41,550 nt of DNA from Gammaproteobacteria bacterium (GCA_028819495.1 JAPPLI010000142.1:1-41550); one strand, 5' to 3'; shown: positions 7,492-17,318, counted from the first letter of the stretch. Numbers and translations: made by a program. Notes: generated by a model from the letters alone, not told the origin.

Positions 7492-7845
7492 ATGCAACCC
7501 ACAAACCCGAACCTGCCCCGGGTCATCGACGACTGCCACGAGCTGCTCAAGTGGCTGATACCGGTCCTCGACAAGTTCCCCCGCGCCCGCCGCTTCACCC
7601 TGGGCGAGCGCCTGGAGTCGGGCCTTTTGGCCGTGCTGGAGGAGTGCATCGATGCCGCTTACAGCAAACACAAACAGCCGCAGCTCCAGGCCGCCAACCG
7701 GCGCCTGTCCTCCGTGCGCCACCTGTGGCGCCTGGCCTATGAGTTACGGGTCATCCCGCAGAACCGCTACTTTTACGGGAGCGAACGGCTGGTGGACATC
7801 GGTACCCAAATCGGCGCCTGGCAGAAGTCGCAGGCGGCGGGTTGA
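7492..7845 (+). CDS. avd: Avd-like four-helix-bundle protein (DGR accessory), 117 aa
   Basis: The start has GAGG 9 bases upstream. The protein matches the pattern of DGR accessory variability determinants (bAvd, 23S-rRNA-intervening-sequence/four-helix-bundle superfamily): a start MQPTNPNLPRVIDDCHELLKW, quoted only to show the helix-1 signature, then PRARRFTLGERLESGLLAVLE, YSKHKQPQLQAANRRLSSVRH, and a last helix with LWRLAYELRVI and RYFYGSERLVDIG. Avd forms a basic pentamer that binds the DGR reverse transcriptase and RNA; Arg-rich helices fit this. It lies directly after two VR-bearing target genes. Normally a template repeat and a reverse transcriptase follow; here the next gene is DUF1902, so this Avd would have to work with a remote RT or be a leftover. 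Confidence 0.85.
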   Translation: MQPTNPNLPRVIDDCHELLKWLIPVLDKFPRARRFTLGERLESGLLAVLEECIDAAYSKHKQPQLQAANRRLSSVRHLWRLAYELRVIPQNRYFYGSERLVDIGTQIGAWQKSQAAG

Positions 7846-7962
7846 GTCTTGCACCGCATCGGGGATGTATTCCTCCAGATGCAGCGACGGTACTCGCTAC
7901 GTTGAAAAAATGGAAGTTGTGAATATAATGTGACAGGTAACGTATATGAGGAGAACAGGCCG

Positions 7963-8166
7963 ATGAAACGTAATTTTATGGTGAAGGCCGTTTGGGATGA
8001 TAAGGCGAACGTCTTCTATTCGGAAAGCGACATTGAAGGTTTGCATATCGAGGCTGTCACCGTCGCCGAGTTCGAGGAAATCATGATGGACGTGGCTCCT
8101 GACCTGATTGTTGCCAACCATCTCAGTGCGCCTGATATCGCCGACCACAACAGGAACGACCGCTAG
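7963..8166 (+). CDS. DUF1902 / HicB-like small protein, 67 aa
   Basis: The ATG at 7963 follows GAGGAG by 9 bases. The sequence MVKAVWDDKANVFYSESD-IEGLHIEAVTVAEFEEI has the DUF1902 pattern, a small HicB-antitoxin-like alpha/beta fold in which aromatic and acidic residues alternate in the first strands. No HicA-type toxin gene is adjacent on either side, so it is an orphan. The tail beyond about residue 55 is hydrophilic. It may be a solitary antitoxin or a remnant carried along with the DGR block. Confidence 0.65.
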   Translation: MKRNFMVKAVWDDKANVFYSESDIEGLHIEAVTVAEFEEIMMDVAPDLIVANHLSAPDIADHNRNDR

Positions 8167-8258
8167 ACGAAGTATCACGACCCGGGACAGGTTTGACATC
8201 CGGCCCGGGCATCACGACAGTCGCTACGGCAGCAGGCAATCACTGCGGAGTGAGAACA

Positions 8259-10007
8259 ATGCATATACACGATATATCCAGCCCGGCAGAAATACGCTAC
8301 GAACCCGACGAACAATCTCCTTATCCCCTCAGCCTCGGCCTGGGAATCCAGGCGGCCCTGCTGGTCTTTCCGACAGTGGTGCTGGTGCCGGTCATTATAG
8401 TCCGGGCAGCCGGCCTGGACGCGGAGTACCTGTCCTGGTCGATCTTCGCCGCGTTGCTGGTTTGCGGGTTCATAACGCTGATACAATCCTTCCGAACAGG
8501 ATTCATCGGCGCCGGCCACGTGCTCATATCAACGAGCGCAGCCACCTCCATCGCGGTCTGTATCCTGGCCCTGTCTGCAGGGGGGATTGCGCTCATGATG
8601 AACCTGGTTATCGTGTCGGCGCTGTTCCAGTTGCTGCTGTCATCGAAGCTGTCGTGGCTGCGCCGCGTGATCACGCCGGTGGTATCCGGCATGGTGCTGA
8701 TGCTGATCGCGTTCGCGGTCATGCCCGTCGCTTTTGACATGCTGACGCACGCGCCCGAAGGCGCATCTCCCATGGCTGCGCCGGGTATCGCGGCTATAAC
8801 CCTGCTCGTGCTGGTGGCGCTGGTATTCGGCGCAAAAGGCATACCGGGTCTCTGGGCGCCGGTTATCGCGCTGGTTGCAGGTTGTGCGGCCGCCGCGTAT
8901 TTCGGCATGTACCAGGGCGGCATGGTGCTGGATGCTCCCTGGGTGGACATTCCCGCGGCCGGGAGACCGCAGTTCAGCCTGAATCTCGGCGCTGATTTCT
9001 GGATACTTTTACCGGCATTCCTGTTTGTCTCCCTGGCCAACACCATGGGGGATATCAATGCCGGGGTTGAAGTCCAGAGGGCATCCCGGCGCACTCCCCA
9101 TTCCATCGATTTCCGCGCAATACAGGAAGGACTTGCGGCCAACGGCCTGGGCGACCTCCTTGCCGGCCTCACCGGTACAATACCGGTCAAAAGCGATGCG
9201 GCAGGCAATTCCTTTATCCGGCACACCGGGGTGGCTGCCCGCAGGCTCGGGGCATGCATCGGGTTAATCCTGTTGTTACTGGCATTCCTGCCCAAGCTTA
9301 CGGCAGTCCTGCTGGCCATCCCCGGACCCGTCGTCGCGGCTTACCTGGCCGTGTCAATGGCGCTGGTTTTCGTCCAGGGCATGAAAATGGTTGTCCAGGA
9401 CGGTATCGACTACCGCAAGGCGGCGGTGATCGGACTGGCATTCTGGCTCGGAGTGGGTTTTCATAACCAGGCTGTTTTTGCAGATATGCTGGGCGAGACA
9501 TTGGGCGGCCTGCTGGGCAACGGTATGACCGTCGGCGGCCTGGCCGTTATCCTGTTGACGATAATCATGGAACTGACCGGCCCGCGCCGTTATAGTAAAG
9601 TAACGGCGCTGGACCCCCGGGTACTGCCCAGGCTGGAAGATTTCCTGCGCCAGCAGGCGTTGCGCCTGGGCTGGGGCGAGGCGGCAATTGAGCGCCTGTT
9701 CCTGATTGGTGAAGAGACCCTGTTGTGTCTCTCCGAGGGGCATGATGAAGCAACCACCGGCGAGCTGCGCAGCCTGCTGGTAACGGTTACCAATGACGGC
9801 CCGGTGATGGAAGTGGAGTTTGTCTCGGCTATCGGTGACGAGAACCTGGAAGACCAGATGAGGTTGCTGGGAGACCACGCCGAGGCGCGGGACGGGCATG
9901 AAATCTCGCTCCGTATATTGCAACACTTCGCATCCTCCGTGCGCCACCAGCAGTATCACGGCATGGACGTGGTAACGGTGCGTGTCAGTGAAAGCGATGA
10001 AGAGTGA
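8259..10007 (+). CDS. NCS2-family permease fused to a degenerate GHKL/anti-sigma-like domain, 582 aa
   Basis: I start at ATG 8259, preceded by GGAGTGAG; an upstream in-frame start at 8193 has no leader logic. Residues about 20-445 hold 12-14 hydrophobic segments of the xanthine/uracil (NCS2) permease type, with the conserved 'LANTMGDINAGVEVQRAS' region and a Gly-rich GLGDLLAGLTGTIP motif near the substrate site. Residues about 460-580 are a soluble domain. It recalls the HATPase_c_2 fold of RsbW-type kinases (FLIGEETLLCLSEG as N-box position; EISLRILQHFASSV and MDVVTVRV at the end), but it lacks the Asn of the N-box and a clear DxGxG. Substrate specificity is unknown. The fusion suggests a regulatory or nucleotide-sensing tail. 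Confidence 0.8.
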   Translation: MHIHDISSPAEIRYEPDEQSPYPLSLGLGIQAALLVFPTVVLVPVIIVRAAGLDAEYLSWSIFAALLVCGFITLIQSFRTGFIGAGHVLISTSAATSIAVCILALSAGGIALMMNLVIVSALFQLLLSSKLSWLRRVITPVVSGMVLMLIAFAVMPVAFDMLTHAPEGASPMAAPGIAAITLLVLVALVFGAKGIPGLWAPVIALVAGCAAAAYFGMYQGGMVLDAPWVDIPAAGRPQFSLNLGADFWILLPAFLFVSLANTMGDINAGVEVQRASRRTPHSIDFRAIQEGLAANGLGDLLAGLTGTIPVKSDAAGNSFIRHTGVAARRLGACIGLILLLLAFLPKLTAVLLAIPGPVVAAYLAVSMALVFVQGMKMVVQDGIDYRKAAVIGLAFWLGVGFHNQAVFADMLGETLGGLLGNGMTVGGLAVILLTIIMELTGPRRYSKVTALDPRVLPRLEDFLRQQALRLGWGEAAIERLFLIGEETLLCLSEGHDEATTGELRSLLVTVTNDGPVMEVEFVSAIGDENLEDQMRLLGDHAEARDGHEISLRILQHFASSVRHQQYHGMDVVTVRVSESDEE

Positions 10008-10027
10008 AAACAGAGAGACAGAGGATA

Positions 10028-11341
10028 ATGAAACCGATAAAAACAGGGTTGCTTGGCCTGGGCACGGTCGGCGGAGGCGTCGTCACGGTACTGACCCGGA
10101 ACGCCCATGAAATTGCCCGCCGCGCCGGCAGGGAGGTGGTCATCAGTCACGCCGCGGCAAAGGAATACGATGCCGATGCAATCCAGGGGCTGGACCAGGT
10201 AGGGCGGATCACCGACGACGGCTTTGCCGCGGTCGATGACCCGGAAGTGGAAATCATCATCGAACTGATAGGCGGCTACTCCCCGGCGAAGGAAATGGTC
10301 CTGCGCGCCATTAACAACGGTAAACACGTTATTACCGCGAACAAGGCCCTGATTGCCGTACACGGCAACGAGATCTTCCGCGCTGCGCAGGAAAAAGGCG
10401 TAATCGTGGCATTCGAGGCCGCTGTCGCCGGCGGGATTCCCGTTATCAAGGCAATCCGTGAGGGCCTGGTGGCAAACCGCATTCAATGGGCTGCAGGCAT
10501 AATCAACGGCACAGGGAACTATATCCTCACCGAGATGCGCGACAAGGGCAGGGACTTCGGCGATGTATTGAAAGAAGCCCAGGAACTGGGTTATGCGGAA
10601 GCGGATCCGACGTTCGACGTGGAAGGCATCGATGCCGCGCACAAGTTGACCATCATGGGATCCATAGCCTTCGGTATCCCGTTGCAGTTTGACCGGACCT
10701 ACACGGAGGGCATAAGCAAAATCGAGCAACAGGATGTCGTCTATGCCGATGAACTGGGCTACCGGATTAAACATCTCGGCATTACCAGGCGCACCGATGC
10801 GGGCATCGAACTGCGGGTGCACCCTACGCTGATACCCGCCAGGAGGCTGATTGCCAACGTGGACGGGGTGATGAACGCCGTACTGGTGCAGGGCGACGCG
10901 GTAGGGCCGACATTGTATTACGGCGCCGGCGCCGGTTCCCTGCCGACCGCATCCTCCGTGGTGGCCGACGTGATTGACGTAGTGCGCGCCCTGACCACCG
11001 ATCCGGGGAACCGCGTGCCGCACCTGGCGTTTCAACCGGGCGCGCTGTCCGACCTGCCCGTACTGGAGATGGAAGACATCCACACGGCGTATTACCTGCG
11101 CATGCAGGCTGTCGATCAGCCCGGCGTAATGTCGTCGGTGACCACGATCCTGGGTGATCTCGGCATCAGCATCGAGGCGATAATCCAGAAGGAGCCGGAA
11201 GCGGGCGCCGGCCACGTTCCCGTGATCATGCTTACCCAGCGCGTGCAGGAGCGGAATATGAACGAGGCAATCAGGCAGATCGAGGCCCTGGATACGATTG
11301 CCGGAAACGTACACCGGATCCGGGTGGAAACCCTTGACTGA
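10028..11341 (+). CDS. hom: Homoserine dehydrogenase, 437 aa
   Basis: This enzyme reduces aspartate semialdehyde to homoserine with NAD(P)H, the branch to threonine and methionine. The N-terminal Rossmann domain shows [13 protein letters not shown]. The catalytic domain has [31 protein letters not shown] and [19 protein letters not shown]-terminal ACT domain (from about residue 355, [17 protein letters not shown]) is the usual site of threonine feedback. It is monofunctional, without an aspartokinase domain, of the normal length of about 435 aa. The start at 10028 follows GAGG closely. Its stop overlaps the probable TTG start of thrC by 8 bases, so the two are translationally coupled. Confidence 0.96.
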   Translation: MKPIKTGLLGLGTVGGGVVTVLTRNAHEIARRAGREVVISHAAAKEYDADAIQGLDQVGRITDDGFAAVDDPEVEIIIELIGGYSPAKEMVLRAINNGKHVITANKALIAVHGNEIFRAAQEKGVIVAFEAAVAGGIPVIKAIREGLVANRIQWAAGIINGTGNYILTEMRDKGRDFGDVLKEAQELGYAEADPTFDVEGIDAAHKLTIMGSIAFGIPLQFDRTYTEGISKIEQQDVVYADELGYRIKHLGITRRTDAGIELRVHPTLIPARRLIANVDGVMNAVLVQGDAVGPTLYYGAGAGSLPTASSVVADVIDVVRALTTDPGNRVPHLAFQPGALSDLPVLEMEDIHTAYYLRMQAVDQPGVMSSVTTILGDLGISIEAIIQKEPEAGAGHVPVIMLTQRVQERNMNEAIRQIEALDTIAGNVHRIRVETLD

Positions 11342-12440
11342 AGGCCTGATCGAGCGTTACCGCGCGCGTCTGCCGGTGGCAGACGATGCCTGCATAATCA
11401 CCCTGGGTGAGGGGGACACCCCCTTGATCCGGCTGGAGAATATTCCTGAAGCTAACGACCGGAATATTGAACTGTTCGTGAAATACGAAGGCCTGAACCC
11501 GACCGGTTCTTTCAAGGATCGCGGTATGACCATGGCCATCACCCGGGCAGTCAACGAGGGTTCGCAGGCGGTCCTGTGCGCGTCCACCGGCAATACTTCG
11601 GCTTCCGCGGCCGCCTACGCCGCCAGGGCCGGTATCGCCTGTTACGTCCTGATCCCGGACGGCAAGATCGCCATGGGAAAACTGGCCCAGGCCATGATTC
11701 ACGGCGCCGTGGTCATCCAGGTACAGGGTAATTTCGACGACGGCATGAGACTGGTGAAACAGATCGCTGCCGAAGCGCCCATCACCCTGGTGAACTCCGT
11801 CAACCCGTACCGCCTCCAGGGCCAGAAAACCGCGGCGTTCGAGATTGTGGACGAACTGGGCGCGCCACCGGATTTCCATTGCCTGCCCGTGGGCAACGCC
11901 GGCAATATCTCCGCGTACTGGACCGGCTACAGCGAATATGCCGGTTTCCCGACCCGTGCGTGCAACCATTGCGACGGGCAATGTCCCTGGCTGGCCGAGC
12001 CGGTTGCGGACAAATTGCCGAGAATGCTCGGCTACCAGGCCTCCGGGGCCGCGCCGTTCCTGCGCGGCAAGATGGTCGAGCAACCCGAGACGGTTGCCAG
12101 CGCCATTCGTATCGGCCGCCCCCAGTCCTGGGAACTGGCCTGGGCGGCGAGCAGGGAATCGGAGGGTTGGTTCGATGAGTTCAGTGATGAGGAGATTCTG
12201 AAGACACAGGCAATGCTGGCGGATAACGAGGGGATATTCTGCGAACCGGCTTCAGCCGTATCCGTAGCCGGCGCACTAAACGATATCGAATCCGGAAAAA
12301 TCCCCGGGGGGAGCACCGTGGTATGCACCCTGACCGGGCACGGCCTGAAAGACCCGGACATCGCCATGCGGCAAAGCACCGCCCCGGTGCAAAAGGTTCC
12401 CGCCGAACTCGATGCCGTGAAGCGGGTCATCCTTGGCTAA
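11334..12440 (+). CDS. thrC: Threonine synthase, 368 aa, probable TTG start
   Basis: This PLP enzyme converts O-phosphohomoserine to threonine. Visible motifs are [26 protein letters not shown] (PLP lysine in SFKDRG), [32 protein letters not shown] and a Cys/Ser-rich C-terminal region ending in [11 protein letters not shown]. The open frame reaches back to an ATG at 11298 inside hom. Homologues, however, begin with 'GLIERYRxRLPV', which is obtained from TTG 11334 overlapping the hom stop (TTGACTGA). I therefore choose TTG. It overlaps or abuts recJ at its 3' end. It belongs to the hom-thrC operon. Confidence 0.93.
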   Translation: MTEGLIERYRARLPVADDACIITLGEGDTPLIRLENIPEANDRNIELFVKYEGLNPTGSFKDRGMTMAITRAVNEGSQAVLCASTGNTSASAAAYAARAGIACYVLIPDGKIAMGKLAQAMIHGAVVIQVQGNFDDGMRLVKQIAAEAPITLVNSVNPYRLQGQKTAAFEIVDELGAPPDFHCLPVGNAGNISAYWTGYSEYAGFPTRACNHCDGQCPWLAEPVADKLPRMLGYQASGAAPFLRGKMVEQPETVASAIRIGRPQSWELAWAASRESEGWFDEFSDEEILKTQAMLADNEGIFCEPASAVSVAGALNDIESGKIPGGSTVVCTLTGHGLKDPDIAMRQSTAPVQKVPAELDAVKRVILG

Positions 12441-14226
12441 GGGCAACTCCTCCGGGGGCATGCTCCAGTCCGTTCCCCATGTAACGATCACCCGCCGTGC
12501 GGCAGCTTCCGAATTCGACCTGCCGGATTCCATGCACCCGGTCATGCGCCGGGTCTTTGCCGGCCGGAATATTTCCTCGCATCGGGAACTGGATTATTCG
12601 ATTACCAACCTGCTGCCGTTCGACAGACTGAAAAATATCGGCGCGGCGGCCGGATTGCTCATCGACGCCATTTGCAACAACAAAAAAATTCTGATCGTCG
12701 CGGATTATGACGCCGACGGCGCAACCGGCTGTGCCGTGGCCTTGCGCGGACTGTCCATGCTCGGCGCCCGGCAGGCCGTCTACATGGTTCCGGACCGGGT
12801 AAAACAGGGTTATGGCCTGAGTATCGACGTGGCGCGCCAGGCCCTGGAGTTCGACCCCGACCTCCTGGTGACCGTGGACAACGGTATTTCCAGCGTGGCC
12901 GGCGTCGAATTTGCCCGCAGCGAGGGAGTGGATGTCCTGGTCACGGATCATCATCTGCCGGGCAGGGAGCTCCCGGCCGCCAACGTCATCGTCAACCCGA
13001 ACCAGCCCGGCGACCGGTTTCCGAGCAAGTGCATCGCGGGGGTGGGCGTCATGTTTTACGTGCTGCTGGCAGTCAGGGCCGGGTTGAAGCAGGCAGGCTG
13101 GTTTGCGGCGCAGGGGGTCGAGGCGCCGAATTTCGCGGCATTACTGGACCTGGTGGCGCTGGGCACTGTTGCCGACGTGGTGCAACTGGACTACAACAAC
13201 CGCATCCTGGTTTACCAGGGCCTGAGGCGCATCAGGGCGCGGCGCTGTTGCCAGGGCATCATGGCCCTGGTCCGGGCTGCCGGCAAGGTGCCCGAGAATA
13301 TTACTGCCGCCGACCTTGGGTTTCAGCTGGGTCCGAGGTTGAATGCGGCCGGCCGCATGGCCGATATGAGACTGGGCATCGAATGCCTGCTCACGGACAA
13401 TTTTTCCGGTGCGGTTGCCCTGGCGCTGCAACTGGATAAATTCAACAAGGAGAGAAAACTGCTGCAAGCTGAAATGCAGGAACAGGCTGAGGCGTACCTG
13501 CTTGAGATCACCGAACTGGAGCAGGACGAGCTGCCCTTCGGCGTATGCCTGTTTGACGCGCGCTGGCACCAGGGCATAGTCGGTGTGCTGGCCGGCAGGA
13601 TAAAGGAGATGGTCAACAGACCGGTAATTGCATTTGCCTCGGCCGGTGAAGGCCTGCTGAAGGGATCCGGACGATCAATCCCCGGAATACACCTGAAAGA
13701 CACTCTGGAGGCGCTGGCGGCGAGGCATCCTGACCTGATCCACAGGTTCGGAGGTCATGCCATGGCTGCCGGCCTGACCATCAGGGAAGCTGACCTGGCG
13801 GAATTCAAGGCGGAATTTGACGGAGAAATCAGGAGTCTGGTCGCCGGGCGGATACCCGGGGCCGAGATCAACACAGACGGGAACCTGGCGTTTGAAGAAA
13901 TCAACCTGGAACTGGCCGGAGAAATTGAAAACGCCGGCCCCTGGGGGCAGGGTTTCCCCGAGCCCCTGTTCGATGATGTCTTCACCGTTGCCGATGCCCG
14001 GACTGTGGGAGAACGGCACCTGAAACTGAAGCTGCTAGCGGACGGCGCACAACGGCCTGTTGAAGCCATCGCGTTCAACACGGCCCCGGACGCCCTCGCT
14101 TCATCCGCGCAGGCCCACCGCTTCGTCTACCGCCTGGCTGTCAACGAATACAACGGAGTGCGGACGCCGCAGCTCGTCATTGAGCATATTGAACAACAGG
14201 GCTCCGCGATCCAGGGGTCAGAGTAA
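12433..14226 (+). CDS. recJ: Single-stranded-DNA-specific exonuclease RecJ, 597 aa
   Basis: RecJ is a DHH-family 5'-3' exonuclease for recombination and mismatch repair. Motifs are [18 protein letters not shown] (metal-binding DYDADG), [19 protein letters not shown] (DHH), ALGTVADVV, and in the DHHA1 part [12 protein letters not shown] and [14 protein letters not shown] (GGH). The C-terminal OB-like domain is present, and the length is normal. The first possible start is TTG 12433, overlapping the thrC stop; ATG 12460 is an alternative. The last codons, GGG-TCA-GAG-TAA, are supplied by an R1 palindromic repeat, so the natural stop has been replaced by the element. Confidence 0.95.
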   Translation: MAKGNSSGGMLQSVPHVTITRRAAASEFDLPDSMHPVMRRVFAGRNISSHRELDYSITNLLPFDRLKNIGAAAGLLIDAICNNKKILIVADYDADGATGCAVALRGLSMLGARQAVYMVPDRVKQGYGLSIDVARQALEFDPDLLVTVDNGISSVAGVEFARSEGVDVLVTDHHLPGRELPAANVIVNPNQPGDRFPSKCIAGVGVMFYVLLAVRAGLKQAGWFAAQGVEAPNFAALLDLVALGTVADVVQLDYNNRILVYQGLRRIRARRCCQGIMALVRAAGKVPENITAADLGFQLGPRLNAAGRMADMRLGIECLLTDNFSGAVALALQLDKFNKERKLLQAEMQEQAEAYLLEITELEQDELPFGVCLFDARWHQGIVGVLAGRIKEMVNRPVIAFASAGEGLLKGSGRSIPGIHLKDTLEALAARHPDLIHRFGGHAMAAGLTIREADLAEFKAEFDGEIRSLVAGRIPGAEINTDGNLAFEEINLELAGEIENAGPWGQGFPEPLFDDVFTVADARTVGERHLKLKLLADGAQRPVEAIAFNTAPDALASSAQAHRFVYRLAVNEYNGVRTPQLVIEHIEQQGSAIQGSE

Positions 14227-14327
14227 AATTTCTGGCGAAATTCTTACTCTGACCCCGAGAGTTCCGTCGATTCCGCGGCATCAGGGGTCAGAGTAAGAAA
14301 TTCTGAAAGAATTTTTACTCTGACCCC
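14214..14327 (+). repeat. R1 palindromic repeats, tandem pair a and b
   Basis: Two R1 units (14214-14256 and 14284-14327) are separated by a 27-base spacer containing TTCCGCGGCATCA. Each unit begins GGGGTCAGAGTAA and ends with the inverse, TTACTCTGACCCC, around an AT-rich centre, so each folds into a long hairpin. A further half-end (CTCTGACCCC) lies at about 14357-14366. The same two-unit arrangement with nearly the same spacer recurs at 21086-21197. The first unit contains the recJ stop codon. Confidence 0.9.
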
Positions 14328-14388
14328 ATCTATTCCATAGGTAGAGAGAGATTCCCCTCTGACCCCAAATATCGTAAAATCTGACCTT

Positions 14389-15490
14389 ATGTTAGAAATC
14401 ACGTCAATCACCGCCCGCATCAAAGACTGCCAGGGAAGAATCGAATCCCTGAGGAGGTATCTTTGACTTCGATATCAAGGTAATACGCCTGAGCGCAGTC
14501 AGGCAGGAACTTGAAAAACCGGATATCTGGAGCGAACCGGAACGCGCCCAGGCGCTGGGCAAGGAACGGGCGCTGCTTGAAAAAACGGTGGGAGCGATAG
14601 AAGCTGTCAGCACGGGAATGGACGACGTCGAGTTGTTGCTCGATATGGTGAAGCAGGAAAACGACGCCGAAGCCATGCAGGAAGTAATTGCCGATCTTGA
14701 CAAATTCACCGCTCAGATTGAAGAGATGGAATTCCGCCGCATGTTTTCCGGCGAGATGGACCCGAACAATGCATTTCTCGATATCCAGTCAGGTTCCGGC
14801 GGCACCGAAGCCCAGGATTGGGCCGAAATGCTGCTGCGCATGTACCTGCGCTGGGGTGAACAACGCGGTTTCGCTACCGAACTGATTGAAGTATCGCCCG
14901 CTGAAGTAGCCGGTATCAAAAGCGCCACGGTCAGGTATGAAGGTGACTACGCGTACGGCTGGCTGCGCACGGAAACCGGGGTGCACAGGCTGGTAAGGAA
15001 GTCCCCGTTTGATTCCGGCAACCGGCGCCATACTTCATTCGCCTCCGTGTTCGTTGCGCCGGAAATAGATGACAATATCGAGGTGGACATCGATACTTCC
15101 GACCTGCGCGTGGACACCTACCGGGCGAGCGGGGCGGGAGGGCAGCACGTAAACAAGACGGATTCCGCGGTAAGGCTGACCCACATCCCCACGGGCATCG
15201 TTGTGCAGTGCCAGAACGATCGTTCCCAGCACAAAAACCGGGACCAGGCAATGAAACAGATGCGCGCCAAGTTATATGAACTGGAACTGCAGAAGCGCAT
15301 GGCGGAACAAAAGGCGCTGGAGGAATCCAAGGCCGACATCGGTTGGGGCAACCAGATCCGCTCCTACGTGCTGGACCAGTCCAGGATCAAGGATTTGCGT
15401 ACCGGCATGGAGACCGGCAATACCCAGGCCGTCCTGGACGGCGACCTGGACCGGTTCATGGAGGCCAGCCTCAAGGCCGGGGTGAATTAA
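14389..15490 (+). CDS. prfB: Peptide chain release factor 2, with programmed +1 frameshift, 366 aa
   Basis: RF2 terminates translation at UGA and UAA. The zero frame starts at ATG 14389 ([14 protein letters not shown]) and meets an in-frame TGA at 14464-14466. Translation continues in the +1 frame from GAC 14465 ([20 protein letters not shown]) to 15490. Frame 2 shows the codon-recognition SPF ([14 protein letters not shown]) and the GGQ catalytic motif ([17 protein letters not shown]). The combined length of 366 aa matches the family. The frameshift makes the gene autoregulated by RF2 level. Its real stop (TAA 15488-15490) lies inside the left end of an IR3 element, followed by lysS. Confidence 0.95.
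14452..14467 (+). promoter_or_regulatory. prfB programmed +1 frameshift site
   Basis: An internal Shine-Dalgarno-like AGGAGG is followed by TAT and the slippery CTT-TGA-C. The SD-like box stands three bases before CTT, and the TGA is followed by C, the weakest UGA context. This is the established RF2 autoregulatory frameshift signal and explains why neither single frame is full length. Confidence 0.95.
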
Positions 15491-15646
15491 CATGGATGTA
15501 CAGGATATTCAGGATAAATAACTTCAGGCGCCTTTGGTATTTCACCGTTAGCTCTGTTGGTTCAAGGGCGTTGTTTCGGCAGGCAATCGCTAGTAAGCAA
15601 CGTTATTTTATTCATACATCCTGTTCATCCTGTGCATCCATGTTAA
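15487..15646. repeat. IR3 inverted-repeat element, copy a (160 bp)
   Basis: The left end reads TTAACATGGATGTACAGGAT and the right end is its near-perfect inverse (ending ATCCATGTTAA). Imperfect pairing extends about 40 bases inwards around a non-conserved centre. There is no coding sequence. It fills the space between prfB and lysS; the prfB stop codon is within its first four bases, and lysS starts 12 bases after its end without a clear ribosome site. It is MITE-like; a second copy is at 18866-19001. Confidence 0.8.
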
Positions 15647-15657
15647 ATTAAATCAAA

Positions 15658-17145
15658 ATGCAGACTAAAGACGACAACGAGATCATCAGGCAGCGGCGCG
15701 CGCAGTTACAGGAACTGCGGGAGTCCGGCAACCCCTACCCCAACGACTTCAGGCGCAATATCCTGGCCGCCGACCTGCACGCCCGTTATGGTGAAATGGA
15801 CCGGGAAGAACTGGAGGGAGAAACCGCAAAGTTCCACCTGGCCGGCAGGATGATGAGCCGCCGGGTCATGGGCAAGGTCGCGTTTGCCAATGTGCGCGAC
15901 ATGTCCGGCGAGATCCAGCTTTTCATCCGGCGCGACGCCCTGCCGGATGGGGCCTATGACGCGTTCAGGAAATGGGACATCGGCGACATCGTCGGCGCCA
16001 CCGGCAGCGTGTTCAGGACGAAAACCGGCGAGCTTTCGATCCAGGCCGATTCCGTCAGGCTGCTGGCCAAGTCCCTGCGGCCCCTGCCGGAGAAGTTCCA
16101 TGGTCTGTCCGACCAGGAAACCCGCTACCGCCGCCGTTACCTGGATTTGATCACCAATGAAACCACCAGGCAGACATTCCAGGTCCGCAGCCGCGTGATC
16201 AACCTGATCCGTGCTTACCTGGGCAACAGGGGGTTTCTGGAAGTGGAAACGCCGATGATGCAGGCAATTCCCGGCGGCGCCGCGGCGCGGCCGTTCGTTA
16301 CGCATCATAATTCCCTGGATATGGACCTGTACCTGCGTATCGCGCCGGAGTTATACCTGAAAAGGCTGGTGGTCGGCGGTTTTGAGAAAGTATTCGAAAT
16401 CAACAGGAATTTTCGCAACGAAGGACTTTCGCTGCAGCACAATCCCGAATTCACCATGCTCGAGTTTTACTGGGCTTATGCCGGCTACGAGGACATGATG
16501 GCGCTGACTGAGGACATGCTGCGTAACCTGGCGAAGGAAGTGAAAGGGCACAGCGTCTTCGAGTACCAGGGGGAAACCTGTGATTTCAGTACGGACTTTC
16601 AGCGCATGAGTGTACGGGATGCCATTCTTGCCCATAACCCGGACATATCTGCGGGCGACCTGGAGGACCCGGACAGGCTGCGCGGCATAGCCGCCGGCCT
16701 GGGTGTGGAAGTAAAACAGGGTTACGGCATCGGTAAGTTGCAGGTTGAATTATTTGAGAAAACCGTGGAGGCAAAACTCAGGCAACCCACGTTCATCACC
16801 GGTTATCCGATCGAAGTATCGCCCCTGTCCCGGCGCAATGACGGGCAACCCGACCTGGCGGACCGGTTTGAGCTGTTTGTCGGCGGGCGCGAGATCGCCA
16901 ACGGATTTTCCGAGTTGAACGACCCCGAAGATCAGGCCGGGCGATTTCGCCTGCAAGCCGAAGAAAAAGCTGCCGGCGACGAGGAAGCCATGCACTACGA
17001 TGCCGACTATATCACGGCCCTGGAATACGGTATGCCGCCCGCCGCCGGGGAAGGTATCGGCATAGACCGGCTGGTCATGCTGCTGACGGATTCGGCATCC
17101 ATCCGCGATGTGATCCTGTTTCCCCAGCTACGCACAAAAGAATGA
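15658..17145 (+). CDS. lysS: Lysine-tRNA ligase, class II, 495 aa
   Basis: The enzyme charges tRNA-Lys. An N-terminal OB-fold anticodon-binding domain (about residues 60-150) is followed by the class II catalytic core: [18 protein letters not shown] (motif 1 region), [21 protein letters not shown] (motif 2, shown as the hallmark) and [22 protein letters not shown] (motif 3). The length is normal, and prfB-lysS adjacency is common in gammaproteobacteria. The ATG at 15658 has no visible Shine-Dalgarno, since the preceding 160 bases are an IR3 element. Translation may depend on coupling or on the folded element. Confidence 0.96.
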   Translation: MQTKDDNEIIRQRRAQLQELRESGNPYPNDFRRNILAADLHARYGEMDREELEGETAKFHLAGRMMSRRVMGKVAFANVRDMSGEIQLFIRRDALPDGAYDAFRKWDIGDIVGATGSVFRTKTGELSIQADSVRLLAKSLRPLPEKFHGLSDQETRYRRRYLDLITNETTRQTFQVRSRVINLIRAYLGNRGFLEVETPMMQAIPGGAAARPFVTHHNSLDMDLYLRIAPELYLKRLVVGGFEKVFEINRNFRNEGLSLQHNPEFTMLEFYWAYAGYEDMMALTEDMLRNLAKEVKGHSVFEYQGETCDFSTDFQRMSVRDAILAHNPDISAGDLEDPDRLRGIAAGLGVEVKQGYGIGKLQVELFEKTVEAKLRQPTFITGYPIEVSPLSRRNDGQPDLADRFELFVGGREIANGFSELNDPEDQAGRFRLQAEEKAAGDEEAMHYDADYITALEYGMPPAAGEGIGIDRLVMLLTDSASIRDVILFPQLRTKE

Positions 17146-17149
17146 GATA

Positions 17150-17189
17150 GATGAGTAAAATTTCTGGCGAAATTCTTACTCTGCCCCCG
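17150..17189. repeat. R1 repeat, truncated copy c
   Basis: GAGTAAAATTTCTGGCGAAA and the following TTCTTACTCTG match the core of the R1 unit at 14214, but the outer GGGGTCA on the left is missing and the right end reads CTGCCCCC. It lies 5 bases after lysS and could act as a terminator hairpin. The remainder of 17190-17439 is non-coding and holds the promoter region of the next gene. Confidence 0.7.
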
Positions 17190-17312
17190 TCCGTATTCGA
17201 CCCCGGTGCCGGCCCCTTATTTCGAAGTGCAACTTTCTGGTATATATTTGACGGGATTTGAGATACGATCAGGCGTCAGCGGGAATTGCTGGATTTGGGT
17301 GCTATAACTTGC

Positions 17313-17318
17313 TATACT
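17313..17318 (+). promoter_or_regulatory. Candidate extended -10 promoter for the hvf cassette
   Basis: TGC followed by TATACT (17310-17318) is a good extended -10 box, about 120 bases before the precursor gene. The -35 region (about 17290-17295, TGGATT) is poor, as is common with extended -10 promoters. No recognisable metal-responsive operator is visible. Confidence 0.4.

Noticed and set aside
5628..7649. Long minus-strand frames across the two variable lipoprotein genes
   Set aside because: They are shadows with Ala/Val/Arg/Thr-rich composition, spanning two genes and the intergenic tails, with no start signal.
7846..7962. DGR template repeat after avd
   Set aside because: This is the usual place for it, but the 117 bases contain no AAC-rich copy of the VR.
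9956..11314. A 452-aa open frame opposite hom
   Set aside because: It is antisense to a complete homoserine dehydrogenase, with His/Gln/Gly-rich shadow composition.
14214..14327. R1 repeats as a CRISPR-like array
   Set aside because: The units are self-complementary hairpins in ones and twos, with one conserved spacer, not direct repeats with unique spacers; no cas genes are present.
14464..14466. In-frame TGA early in prfB as a nonsense mutation
   Set aside because: The SD-like AGGAGG and CTT-TGA-C context is the known programmed frameshift of RF2, and the downstream frame is intact.
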